In this document: in pieces, positions 1-6,467 of the stretch
How the letters are laid out: every line of letters starts with the position of its first letter
Numbering within the stretch: the stretch's first letter is position 1
Assembly: GCA_949739085.1 (NCBI GenBank)
Contig: CATIYU010000006.1
Coordinates: 1 to 7,959 of the forward strand
Source: an uncultured Eubacteriales bacterium
GTDB taxonomy: Bacteria > Bacillota_A > Clostridia > Oscillospirales > Oscillospiraceae
Reading direction: 5' to 3'
DNA: 7,959 nucleotides
Position numbers and translations under genes: made by a program
The notes under the pieces: generated by a model
Seen by the model: only the letters and a program-made list of their open reading frames with translations
What the model was told of the DNA's origin: nothing
Database searches by the model: none

Positions 1-199
1 GATCTCCAACGCCGCCCGCTGGGGCCGGAGCACGAACCCCGGTCTGCACCTGGGCATCTGCGGCGAGCAGGGCGGCGACCCCTCTACTGTGGAGTTCTGC
101 CACGAGGTGGGCCTCACCTATGTTTCCTGCTCCCCCTTCCGGGTGCCCATCGCCCGGCTGGCCGCCGCGCAGGCAGCCCTGAAGCACCCCAGGAATTAA
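1..199 (+). CDS. ppdK: Pyruvate, phosphate dikinase, C-terminal end (5' partial)
   Basis: This is the last 65 codons of an open frame that enters from the left edge (frame starting at base 2) and stops with TAA at 197-199. The translation contains [16 protein letters not shown], then a [19 protein letters not shown] tail. This is the hallmark C-terminal PEP/pyruvate-binding TIM-barrel end of PPDK; the Cys of the GICGE motif is the catalytic residue of the family. The enzyme interconverts pyruvate, ATP and phosphate with PEP, AMP and pyrophosphate in the cytosol, and in anaerobic Firmicutes it often serves glycolysis or gluconeogenesis. PEP synthase and PTS enzyme I share the fold, but the [17 protein letters not shown] ending fits PPDK best. 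Base composition is about 70% GC, far above the defence operon downstream. It is followed by an intrinsic terminator, so it is transcriptionally separate from the genes to the right. Confidence 0.93.
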   Translation, partial: ISNAARWGRSTNPGLHLGICGEQGGDPSTVEFCHEVGLTYVSCSPFRVPIARLAAAQAALKHPRN

Positions 200-270
200 T
201 AAAATATTTGTCGTGGGGTAATATAGATTTTTCTCAAAGAGGCAATCGGCGTTAGCCCCGACATAGAAAA

Positions 271-312
271 ACAAGACCTTGCACCTAACCGTGCAGGGTC
301 TTGTTTTTGTTC
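271..312 (+). terminator. Intrinsic terminator of ppdK
   Basis: A 14-bp stem (271-284 with 291-304, one G-T wobble) with a six-base loop (CTAACC) is followed by a T-rich run TTTTTGTTC. An A-run just before the stem (267-270) pairs with the T-run, so the hairpin could also work on the opposite strand. It lies 72 nt after the ppdK stop and closes that transcript. Confidence 0.92.
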
Positions 313-480
313 TCCGAACTATCCTTAACCATGCATAAATACCGGACTTTAGGAACATTTTGTGCCGTATCACCATGGAGTATAGGCATCCGGCCCAAGG
401 GCCGAGGTGGATAAATCACATTACCCTGCGGTCATGGGGTTCTATTTAGCCAAATATACAGATATTAAGAGGAAAACTTG

Positions 481-509
481 TTGTGTTATTCCAATATGTG
501 ATGTATAAT
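481..509 (+). promoter_or_regulatory. Promoter-like site (sigma-A type)
   Basis: A perfect -10 hexamer TATAAT (504-509) is preceded by TTGTGT (481-486) at the ideal 17-nt spacing. A TTGTTG (478-483) lies at a less favourable 20 nt. An AT-rich stretch lies upstream. Predicted transcription would start near 516. No gene follows directly on the + strand; the nearest is jetA about 610 nt downstream, so it would drive either a long leader or a small RNA. The -35 is weak (3 of 6 matches). Confidence 0.42.
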
Positions 510-590
510 AAATGTTGAACAATCAGTAAGATTTGAAAAAAGAAATATCTAACCACAGCGGCGCTATTTGGGGATGGAAGGTCATATTAT

Positions 591-608
591 GCAGAACTGA
601 TGTTCTGC
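591..608 (+). repeat. Short perfect hairpin, 7-bp stem
   Basis: GCAGAAC (591-597) and GTTCTGC (602-608) are exact reverse complements around a TGAT loop, followed by TTTC. It sits about 75 nt after the predicted start from the TATAAT promoter. It could be the 3' structure of a short transcript, but the T-run is too short for a standard terminator. Confidence 0.4.
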
Positions 609-716
609 TTTCAGCCATGCGGATAGAGGGCGCAATCAAGAATGCAAACTCCTGCCTGATGAAGCTGGGGATGAGATGGAAAATTGGATAAGAAGATGCT
701 GTGCTTTGCGCCCTAT

Positions 717-914
717 TTACTTCTTGGGTTGGCTGCCTCTGTCACAGGAACTGTCACGCTGTAGAATCCTTTGATATACAGAAGATAACGCCTCATCCCA
801 CTGCCGGGAGAGCGTTAACCAGTATTCCAGTTCCTCGGGGTCCAAGAGATCCGGCGGGGTGTTCTCCAGAAAAAACAAATCGTGTAATCGCTGTTTTTGC
901 TTGCCGCTGAGCAT
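717..914 (-). CDS. Small protein of unknown function (65 aa)
   Basis: I do not recognise this protein. The start is set by an ATG at 914-912 with a near-ideal ribosome site, GGAAGGAG (complement of 922-929), seven bases upstream. An in-frame ATG at 944 would add ten residues but has no such site. The product begins MLSGKQKQRLHDLFFLEN, then a Pro-Pro-Asp-Leu-Leu turn and an acidic/aromatic helix with EELEYWLTLSRQWDEAL. This looks like a folded, mainly helical cytosolic protein with no signal peptide or membrane segment. The final 20 residues (SSCDRGSQPKK end) are low in structure. It runs opposite to jetABCD, ends 410 nt from the ppdK terminator, and its start lies 213 nt before the jetA start. 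It could be an accessory gene, a regulator, or a remnant of a mobile element. That it is translated is likely; its function is open. Confidence 0.6.
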   Translation of the reverse strand: MLSGKQKQRLHDLFFLENTPPDLLDPEELEYWLTLSRQWDEALSSVYQRILQRDSSCDRGSQPKK

Positions 915-931
915 AATATCACTCCTTCCGG

Positions 932-1027
932 CTATTGTAACCAATTACCCGGAAGAAATTTGGCGAAACTCCGGCCCTCTTGAATAGCTTCTATAAACGG
1001 TTTTCTGTTTTGATAGAGATTGCGTTG
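932..1027 (-). pseudogene. Possible C-terminal remnant of a - strand gene
   Basis: A - strand frame ends with TAG at 934-932, 17 nt before the ATG of the 65-aa ORF. Its last 30 or so codons read like real protein (KPFIEAIQEGRSFAKFLPGN followed by WLQ). The stop is followed at once by the GGAAGGAG site of the next ORF, as in an operon. Farther upstream this frame runs into the 5' part of jetA and turns into low-quality shadow sequence, so if a gene was here its front has been lost, perhaps when the Wadjet operon was inserted. No family is recognised, and chance remains possible. Confidence 0.25.
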
Positions 1028-1039
1028 CCTTTGTATTCC
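1010..1039 (+). promoter_or_regulatory. Candidate promoter for jetABCD
   Basis: TTGATA (1010-1015) matches the -35 consensus at five of six positions. TATTCC (1034-1039), 18 nt later, matches the -10 at only three. It would give a leader of about 80 nt before jetA. It is the best-placed candidate near the operon, but the -10 is poor; the stronger TATAAT site at 504 is much farther away. Confidence 0.25.
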
Positions 1040-1116
1040 TGACCGTGAAATTTTTCTTGTGATTTCTGTCATCATGGGGGCAGGAACGCAAAAAAATTGG
1101 ACTTCTACAGACGAAT

Positions 1117-1121
1117 GGAGG
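1117..1121 (+). promoter_or_regulatory. Ribosome binding site that fixes the TTG start of jetA
   Basis: GGAGG at 1117-1121 sits six bases before TTG 1128-1130. The upstream in-frame ATGs (1020, 1074) have no comparable site, and the residues they would add do not look like protein. Confidence 0.8.
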
Positions 1122-1127
1122 CCCGTT

Positions 1128-2549
1128 TTGCAACTTTTTGATGTCATTCCGCTGGACTTTTTCAAACCGCTGACCAGCGTCAACCGCCGGGAATATGCGG
1201 ATATCATCACACTTGTTTGGCAGCGGTGCAAGCGCAGTCCCATCTACGGGGAATCAAAAACAATGGTGCTGGATTGGCTGGAGGAATATTTTGCCGGCCT
1301 GGAGGGGGATGTCCTTTTCGACCTGGATGATCTGACTGATGCCAGAGAGGACGCGCCAACGGCCCGGTCTCCGCGTTTTTATGCCGCTATGTTTCTGCGC
1401 CGGTTAAAAGACACCGGTTGGCTGGAGGAACGGGAGGGAACCTATGAGGAAGAGGCGCAAATTGTAGTCAACCACAAAATTGTTCCCATTATTCGCTCGT
1501 TCCACGATATCGTTTCGCCCCAAATGATTACTTATAAGGGCAAGCTGTTTAAGGTTTATAAACTGCTCCAGGGCATTTCCGAGGAAGAAAGCCCTTACGA
1601 AAATATCCTGCGGGAAGTATCTGGCGATTTAGACGAACTGAATGCGTCGCTGAGGCAGCTGGCGGCTTCTATCGGCACTTATATGGATGAGCTGACCCGC
1701 GGCAGGACGCCGGAGGAAGTTTTAAACCTGTTTGAGTCTTATGAAGAAAAAGTCGTGGTGGGGGCGTATCACCGCTTTAAAACAAACGACAATCTTTTTT
1801 ATTACCGCTCTGAGCTGATGGAACAGCTTGAACTGTGCCGGACTGCGTGCTTAGAGGCATTAATCCGTGATTTCGCCCTGGTGGAACAGGTGCCGGATAA
1901 GGACGCGAATCTCGCCATCGGCCAGCTTGTCTTCAAATTGGAGGAGGACCTGCGGGAGATGGGCGAAATCATGAAGGCGATTGATGAACGGCACATCCTG
2001 TACCGCACCCGTGCGGTACAAAGGGCGCAGTTTTTGCTCCTGTCCGATGGAACGGTCAAAAGCAAGATCAACCGTATCCTCCGCTATTGCGTTGCGACAA
2101 TTGAGAAACCAGAAGATTTTTATGATACAGACGACGAGATACTGGCGGCATTGTTTCAGATGTATCCGCAGGGATACTTTGACGCGAATTCCTTGAAACC
2201 TCCTGTTCAGCCCAGAAAGCCCACGCCGGTTGAGGAACTGCCGGAGCTGGAAGAGGCGGACATGCAGACTATCGCGGCGCATCAGGAACGGCTGCTGCAA
2301 TACGCAAGAAACGCGGTTACAGCGGAAAACGTAAACCGTTTCGCAAACGCTGTGCTGAAAAGCCGGCAGGCGGTTACCGCGCAGGAGTTGGTGGAACAGC
2401 ACCAGAAGATGGAGGATATTGTAAAGATCGTTGGCCTGCACACCTACTCGGCCTCCGCGGAACGGACTTTTGATGTGGCTATGAAACCCGACTTTGTGGA
2501 ATGTCATGGATTGCGCTTTCAGGATTTTACGGTTATGAAAAGAGGGTAG
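1128..2549 (+). CDS. jetA: Wadjet anti-plasmid protein JetA (MukF/kleisin-like), 473 aa
   Basis: JetA is the kleisin-like subunit that bridges the SMC heads of JetC and binds JetB in the Wadjet complex, which removes circular plasmids. The N-terminus reads LQLFDVIPLDFFKPL, the typical opening of the DUF5716-type JetA family. A winged-helix-like region follows to about residue 130, including RFYAAMFLRRLKDTGWLEE near 82-101. Next come a long helical middle (about 150-350; motif EEKVVVGAYHRFKTNDNLFYY near 205-225), a Pro-rich linker near 360-375 and a C-terminal helical/winged domain. I chose the TTG at 1128 because GGAGG lies six bases upstream and the family begins here with Met-Gln-Leu-Phe-Asp; the longer ATG frame from 1020 adds 36 unlike residues. 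The stop is 5 nt before jetB. DUF5716-type JetA suggests the type III subtype, which is inferred from memory of the family rather than from a search. Confidence 0.9.
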   Translation: MQLFDVIPLDFFKPLTSVNRREYADIITLVWQRCKRSPIYGESKTMVLDWLEEYFAGLEGDVLFDLDDLTDAREDAPTARSPRFYAAMFLRRLKDTGWLEEREGTYEEEAQIVVNHKIVPIIRSFHDIVSPQMITYKGKLFKVYKLLQGISEEESPYENILREVSGDLDELNASLRQLAASIGTYMDELTRGRTPEEVLNLFESYEEKVVVGAYHRFKTNDNLFYYRSELMEQLELCRTACLEALIRDFALVEQVPDKDANLAIGQLVFKLEEDLREMGEIMKAIDERHILYRTRAVQRAQFLLLSDGTVKSKINRILRYCVATIEKPEDFYDTDDEILAALFQMYPQGYFDANSLKPPVQPRKPTPVEELPELEEADMQTIAAHQERLLQYARNAVTAENVNRFANAVLKSRQAVTAQELVEQHQKMEDIVKIVGLHTYSASAERTFDVAMKPDFVECHGLRFQDFTVMKRG

Positions 2550-2554
2550 TGCAA

Positions 2555-3148
2555 ATGAGAAGCGAACTGCGGGAGGAACTGGCAAACTACTTGCTGAACC
2601 ATTGCTTTGTGATTGGGAATCTGGATTCTACCAGGGAAAAATACTATTTGATTACCAATAATGAGGAGGAACTGCGGACGGTCTTCCGCCCGCTGGGATA
2701 TTCCATTGTCATCAATCGGACGCTGCGGGTCGCGCAGCTGGTCAATCTCCACGGGTGGGGCCGTATTGAATTTCAGAAATATGAGACGATTCTGCTGCTC
2801 CTCCTCCGGCTGCTCTATGTGGAAAAACGCGAGACCCTCGCCGTTAGTGAGCAGCTGGTATTAGTAACAGTGGAAGAGGTGGAAGCGGAGTACAATAAGC
2901 TGAATCTGGCAAAAAAATTGGACCGGCGCACGCTGGAGGCCGCACTGCGCACCTTCAAAAAGTACAATTTGGCCCTCGCTATCGACCGTCTGGAAACGTC
3001 CTCCGCCCGCATACAAATCCTGTCCTCTGTTATGCTCGCACTGCCGGAACAGGCGATTACCAAAGCCTACGCCCAGACCAGGGAGCGGCTTTTGCAGTAT
3101 GAACGAAGCGGTTCAAATTCAGCTGTGGAGGAATTGTCCGATGATTGA
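2555..3148 (+). CDS. jetB: Wadjet protein JetB (MukE/KITE-like), 197 aa
   Basis: JetB is the small KITE subunit that binds JetA and contacts DNA in the JetABC condensin-like complex. The start ATG 2555 has AGAGGG (2541-2546) eight bases upstream, overlapping the jetA stop; an earlier in-frame ATG at 2501 lies inside jetA and lacks a site. Visible features are an N-terminal helix (MRSELREELANYLLNH), a beta segment KYYLITNNEEEL near residues 29-40, the pair GYSIVINRTLRVAQLVN (48-64), then a very hydrophobic helix LLLLLRLLYVEK (80-91). A winged-helix-like second half includes LDRRTLEAALRTFKKYNL. The tail is acidic and Ser-rich. Size and layout fit DUF6063/DUF4194-like JetB proteins; the assignment rests mainly on position between JetA and the SMC-like JetC. 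Its last 8 nt overlap jetC, which suggests coupled translation. Confidence 0.85.
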   Translation: MRSELREELANYLLNHCFVIGNLDSTREKYYLITNNEEELRTVFRPLGYSIVINRTLRVAQLVNLHGWGRIEFQKYETILLLLLRLLYVEKRETLAVSEQLVLVTVEEVEAEYNKLNLAKKLDRRTLEAALRTFKKYNLALAIDRLETSSARIQILSSVMLALPEQAITKAYAQTRERLLQYERSGSNSAVEELSDD

Positions 3149-6100
3149 AATGACACGCCTTCGCCTGATCAACTGGCATAATTTCCAGGATGACTGTATC
3201 CCGTTTCACATGGTGACCTACCTCATCGGCGTAAACGCGGTGGGAAAGACCACCATCATGGACGCGGTCCGCTACTGCCTCACCACCAATAAGGATTTCA
3301 ACGCCGCCGGAAACCGCAGAAGCACACGGACGCTACAGGGGTCTGTCCACGGAAAGCAGCGCGGTGAAAATATTTATCTGCGCCCGGGACATACCGTTTC
3401 CTATGTGGGAGTTGAATTTATGGACCGTGAAAAAAACACGGCCTTTGTGATCGCGGTCCGTGTTGAATCAGAGAGTCCGTCAGAAGATCTCCGCCACGTG
3501 TCCCAGGACTGGTTTATTACAAAGCCAGGTACGCGGCTGGAGGATCTGTTGTTTGTGGACCAAAGCAGGCGGCCGTCCAAAAAAGAGGCGTTCAAAGCAT
3601 CAAGCAGTGGAATGCGGGCCCCGGCAAGTCAGAAGGACGCGAAAAAATATATATGCCGCATTCTGGGGATTGGAGACTCCGAGTCCAGCTTGGGAAAGAA
3701 ATTCAACGAAGTGTTCCATATGGGAACTTCCTTGAAAGACATTTCCGATATCCGAACGTTTATTTATGCCTATATCCTCCCGGAACCTCAGATTCATGTA
3801 GAGGCGCTGCAAAGCGATATGCGGGAACTGGAGCATCTGGAGGAGACGTTGCAGGAAGCGCAGCAAAGGGTGCAGAGTCTTGAAAAAATTGTAGAAAGTG
3901 GAAAGCAGGCCCTCGACTACCAGACGCAGGTGGAGATCAACGAGGGATTTATTCTATATGCCCGGCTGAGGAAAAATCAGACCCAGGAGGAGGAGTACCA
4001 GAAACAAGCGGAGGCGGCAAATCTCGCTCTGGAGCAGTTGGAGCCGGAACTGGAGGCGCTCCGGGAACGGCAGCAGCAGGCGCAGGACGCATTGAATCAG
4101 GCAATTCAGAACCGGGATGAGGACCCGGAGGTCCAGGCTACCAAGTTCTACCGGGATCAAGAAAAAGAACTTGCCAAACAATACCGGGAACAGGTAAAGC
4201 GGCAAAGCGACTGGGATACAAGCTTCGATCAGCTGAACATGCTCCTCTCCCAATTAAAGTCTGCGGCGCTGAAAACGAAAATCAATTTTCAGTCTGACGA
4301 ATTTGCCGCCCTGCCCCAGGAGCGCCAGGCGGAGGCGTTGGAACGCCTTAATACGGAGTTGTCTGAGCTGGAGGAAGAGATCTCCAACGCGCGCTATCTT
4401 TGCCGGAAGGAAAAGGAAGAGGCCGATGGGGCGGTCGCCTCCTTTAGAGAGGAGCTGAGAAAACTACAGGAAGGAAAAATGGTGTATCCCAAGGCGTCGG
4501 AGCAGCTGCGGGAGGCCATCAACGCGGAGTTTCAAAAACGCGGATTGGACTGTGACGCAAAAATTTTCTGCGAAGTACTCTATATTGAGGATACCAGCTG
4601 GCAGGAGTGCGTGGAGGCCGCACTGGGAGCCAGGCGGTTTGATATCATTGTCTCCCCCGCCCATTATCAGGCCGCGAAACAGGTTTTCACCAGCCTCGGA
4701 GAAAAAGTTGGCGACGTCTCTCTGGTAGATACGCCATCGCTGCTGCGTGACAGCCAAAAATGGCAGCTACCATCAGCAAATATGCTTGCCTACAAGGCCG
4801 GAAGTGAAAATCACGCCGCAAAGCAATATGTCAATTATCTCCTGAACGGAATCGTCTGCTGCGAAGAGGCGTCCGCGCTGGAGGACCATTCCCGCAGTGT
4901 CACACGGGATCTCCTGCGCCATCAGGGCTACCGCCTACAGCGTATGCGGAAGCCTGTGCTCTGTATCGGTGTGGACGCGCGAAAACAACGCGCCGCGTAT
5001 TTGGAGGCGCAGTTAAAGGAGACGGGGAAAAGGCAGATAGAGCTGGACCAAAAATTCCAGAAGCTAAGCGGTTTTGAAGAAATATACCGCAGATTTCTCT
5101 ACGAAAGACATGTGTCCCGGCTCAGCGGAAACCTGGACGCCCGGCAAAGAGTATCGGACCTGAACGAAGAACTCAACCGCATTCGGGACAAGCTGAAAAC
5201 CTTCGAGGCAAATCCGCTGCTGGCCGCTCTGTTTGACCGCTGTAAAGCCTGTGAGGAGGTTCGGAATGGGATTGGAACGCAAATCTCTGAACTGGAGAGA
5301 CATATCGGGCGTCAGGAACAGATCGTTGAGGAAGCGCAAAAGGTGATCATGCAAAACATGATGGATTTGGACGCGTCAAAAGCGGAATATGATCAATTTC
5401 AGCTGGAGCATCCAGAACTGAGGGAGGAAATTATAAAGCGGTACACGGAAGCGTCCCAGACGAGAACGCCAACCGAAATTGAGCTGAATCAGAAAAATTA
5501 CCATCAACGGTGCATCAGCCAGCGAGATCAGTATATCCACAAAGAGCTTCAGCCTGTCCAGAGGGAATATAACACGAAATACACAGCCGATTATCAAACC
5601 GGTTTGGAGGGGATCGCCATCTATCAGGATATCTATGAGTCGCTGGTATCGGTGGAATTGGAACGGTCCCTGGAGAATCTGCGCAAAGCTCAGGTGCGCT
5701 GTAAGGAGCGTTTCCGCAAGGAAATTCTGTTCCGCATGAAAGATGACATCAAAAACGCGAAATTGCAGTTCAAGGACATGGACCGGGTCATGTCTGAACT
5801 CACCTATGGAGACGAGAAGTATCATTTTGTCATCAATGAGCCGCAGAGTAAAGAACTGGCAGCCTTTTATCAGATCATCATGGATAAAAACAATGTCCAG
5901 ATTATGGATGAGGGCAGTATGTTTGCTCAGGCGGCGATGAACGCCCCGGCCTATGAATTGCAGGTAGATGAGCTGATGGCGAGGATCATGGCGGATGTCA
6001 ATCAGGCTGTACAGGATCGCTCGGCTGGAAAGAAGACGGTCAGCAGTCAGATATCCAAATATGTAGATTACCGTACATTTTTGGACTACGACATAGTGAT

Positions 6101-6467
6101 CGAAAATGTTGTGACCGGAATGAAGGTCCCGCTCTCCCAAGTGATCGGCGACAGCAGCGGCGGCGAAAATCAGGCCCCCTTTTATGTGGCGATCTGTGCC
6201 TCCCTGCTCCAGATTTACCGGCAAAGTCCCAACAGCATCCGGCTGGTTCTGCTGGATGAGGCCTTCAACAATATGACAAGCGACCGTATTGCGCCGATGA
6301 TGAAAATGTTTTCTGCCGCAAAGCTGCAGCTGATTCTGATTTCCACTGTTGAAAAATGCAGCGCCATCTTTCACTACTGTGATATAACCTATTCCATCGT
6401 AAAAACCGGAGCGCGGGCCACGTTGGCGCCCTTTGAAAGAATCTATGAGGAAGAGGAGTCTGAATGA
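3141..6467 (+). CDS. jetC: Wadjet protein JetC, SMC/MukB-like ATPase, 1108 aa
   Basis: JetC is the ATPase motor of the Wadjet complex; its relatives dimerise, bind ATP between two heads and extrude DNA loops. The N-terminal head starts MTRLRLINWHNF with Walker A GVNAVGKTT at residues 30-38. A first long coiled coil runs about 223-448 (many Glu/Gln/Leu heptads). A globular hinge-like domain lies at about 449-613, including CEVLYIEDTSWQECVEAALG and the ARRFDIIV strand. The returning coil covers about 614-870. The C-terminal head has the ABC signature SSGGENQ (1005-1011), Walker B LVLLDEAF (1035-1042, with Asp1039 and Glu1040) and a D-loop NNMTSD. All ATPase motifs are present, so the protein should be active. 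The start ATG 3141 has GGAGG ten bases upstream (3127-3131) and overlaps the jetB end by 8 nt; the ATG at 3150 is a weaker alternative. Length fits JetC rather than SbcC/Rad50, since no Zn-hook CxxC is seen. Confidence 0.93.
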   Translation: MIEMTRLRLINWHNFQDDCIPFHMVTYLIGVNAVGKTTIMDAVRYCLTTNKDFNAAGNRRSTRTLQGSVHGKQRGENIYLRPGHTVSYVGVEFMDREKNTAFVIAVRVESESPSEDLRHVSQDWFITKPGTRLEDLLFVDQSRRPSKKEAFKASSSGMRAPASQKDAKKYICRILGIGDSESSLGKKFNEVFHMGTSLKDISDIRTFIYAYILPEPQIHVEALQSDMRELEHLEETLQEAQQRVQSLEKIVESGKQALDYQTQVEINEGFILYARLRKNQTQEEEYQKQAEAANLALEQLEPELEALRERQQQAQDALNQAIQNRDEDPEVQATKFYRDQEKELAKQYREQVKRQSDWDTSFDQLNMLLSQLKSAALKTKINFQSDEFAALPQERQAEALERLNTELSELEEEISNARYLCRKEKEEADGAVASFREELRKLQEGKMVYPKASEQLREAINAEFQKRGLDCDAKIFCEVLYIEDTSWQECVEAALGARRFDIIVSPAHYQAAKQVFTSLGEKVGDVSLVDTPSLLRDSQKWQLPSANMLAYKAGSENHAAKQYVNYLLNGIVCCEEASALEDHSRSVTRDLLRHQGYRLQRMRKPVLCIGVDARKQRAAYLEAQLKETGKRQIELDQKFQKLSGFEEIYRRFLYERHVSRLSGNLDARQRVSDLNEELNRIRDKLKTFEANPLLAALFDRCKACEEVRNGIGTQISELERHIGRQEQIVEEAQKVIMQNMMDLDASKAEYDQFQLEHPELREEIIKRYTEASQTRTPTEIELNQKNYHQRCISQRDQYIHKELQPVQREYNTKYTADYQTGLEGIAIYQDIYESLVSVELERSLENLRKAQVRCKERFRKEILFRMKDDIKNAKLQFKDMDRVMSELTYGDEKYHFVINEPQSKELAAFYQIIMDKNNVQIMDEGSMFAQAAMNAPAYELQVDELMARIMADVNQAVQDRSAGKKTVSSQISKYVDYRTFLDYDIVIENVVTGMKVPLSQVIGDSSGGENQAPFYVAICASLLQIYRQSPNSIRLVLLDEAFNNMTSDRIAPMMKMFSAAKLQLILISTVEKCSAIFHYCDITYSIVKTGARATLAPFERIYEEEESE

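Larger units (their letters stand above)
313..716. other. Gene-poor spacer between ppdK terminator and the small - strand ORF
   Basis: About 400 nt without a supportable gene, mostly AT-rich compared with ppdK. It holds a GC palindrome (CGGCCC AA GGGCCG, 391-404), a promoter-like site (481-509) and a perfect short hairpin (591-608). It also has a 9-bp inverted repeat, AGGGCGCAA at 627-635 matched by TTGCGCCCT at 706-714. Short frames exist: a 24-codon + strand frame from ATG 617 to TAA 691, and a - strand frame of about 45 codons that runs into the terminator. Neither has a credible ribosome site or recognisable content. The stretch may be decayed insertion-site DNA or may encode a small RNA; the sequence does not decide. 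Confidence 0.6.

Noticed and set aside
289..434. A - strand open frame ending near the ppdK terminator (VKDSSENKNKTLHG end)
   Set aside because: It runs through the terminator hairpin, has no clear start signal and no known relatives that I can name.
617..691. A 24-codon + strand frame (MRIEGAIKNANS...)
   Set aside because: No ribosome site before ATG 617 and no recognisable feature; too short to support.
701..910. A 69-codon + strand frame opposite the small - strand ORF
   Set aside because: No ribosome site and an implausible Cys/Pro/Arg-rich sequence; the - strand frame has the better start signal.
1860..2585. A 241-codon open frame on the - strand inside jetA
   Set aside because: It is fully antisense to jetA/jetB, has no recognisable family content and no ribosome site; it is a shadow of the real gene.
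3141..6467. SbcC/Rad50 as an alternative name for the large ATPase
   Set aside because: No sbcD nuclease neighbour, no CxxC zinc hook seen in the middle, and the gene sits between jetB and jetD.
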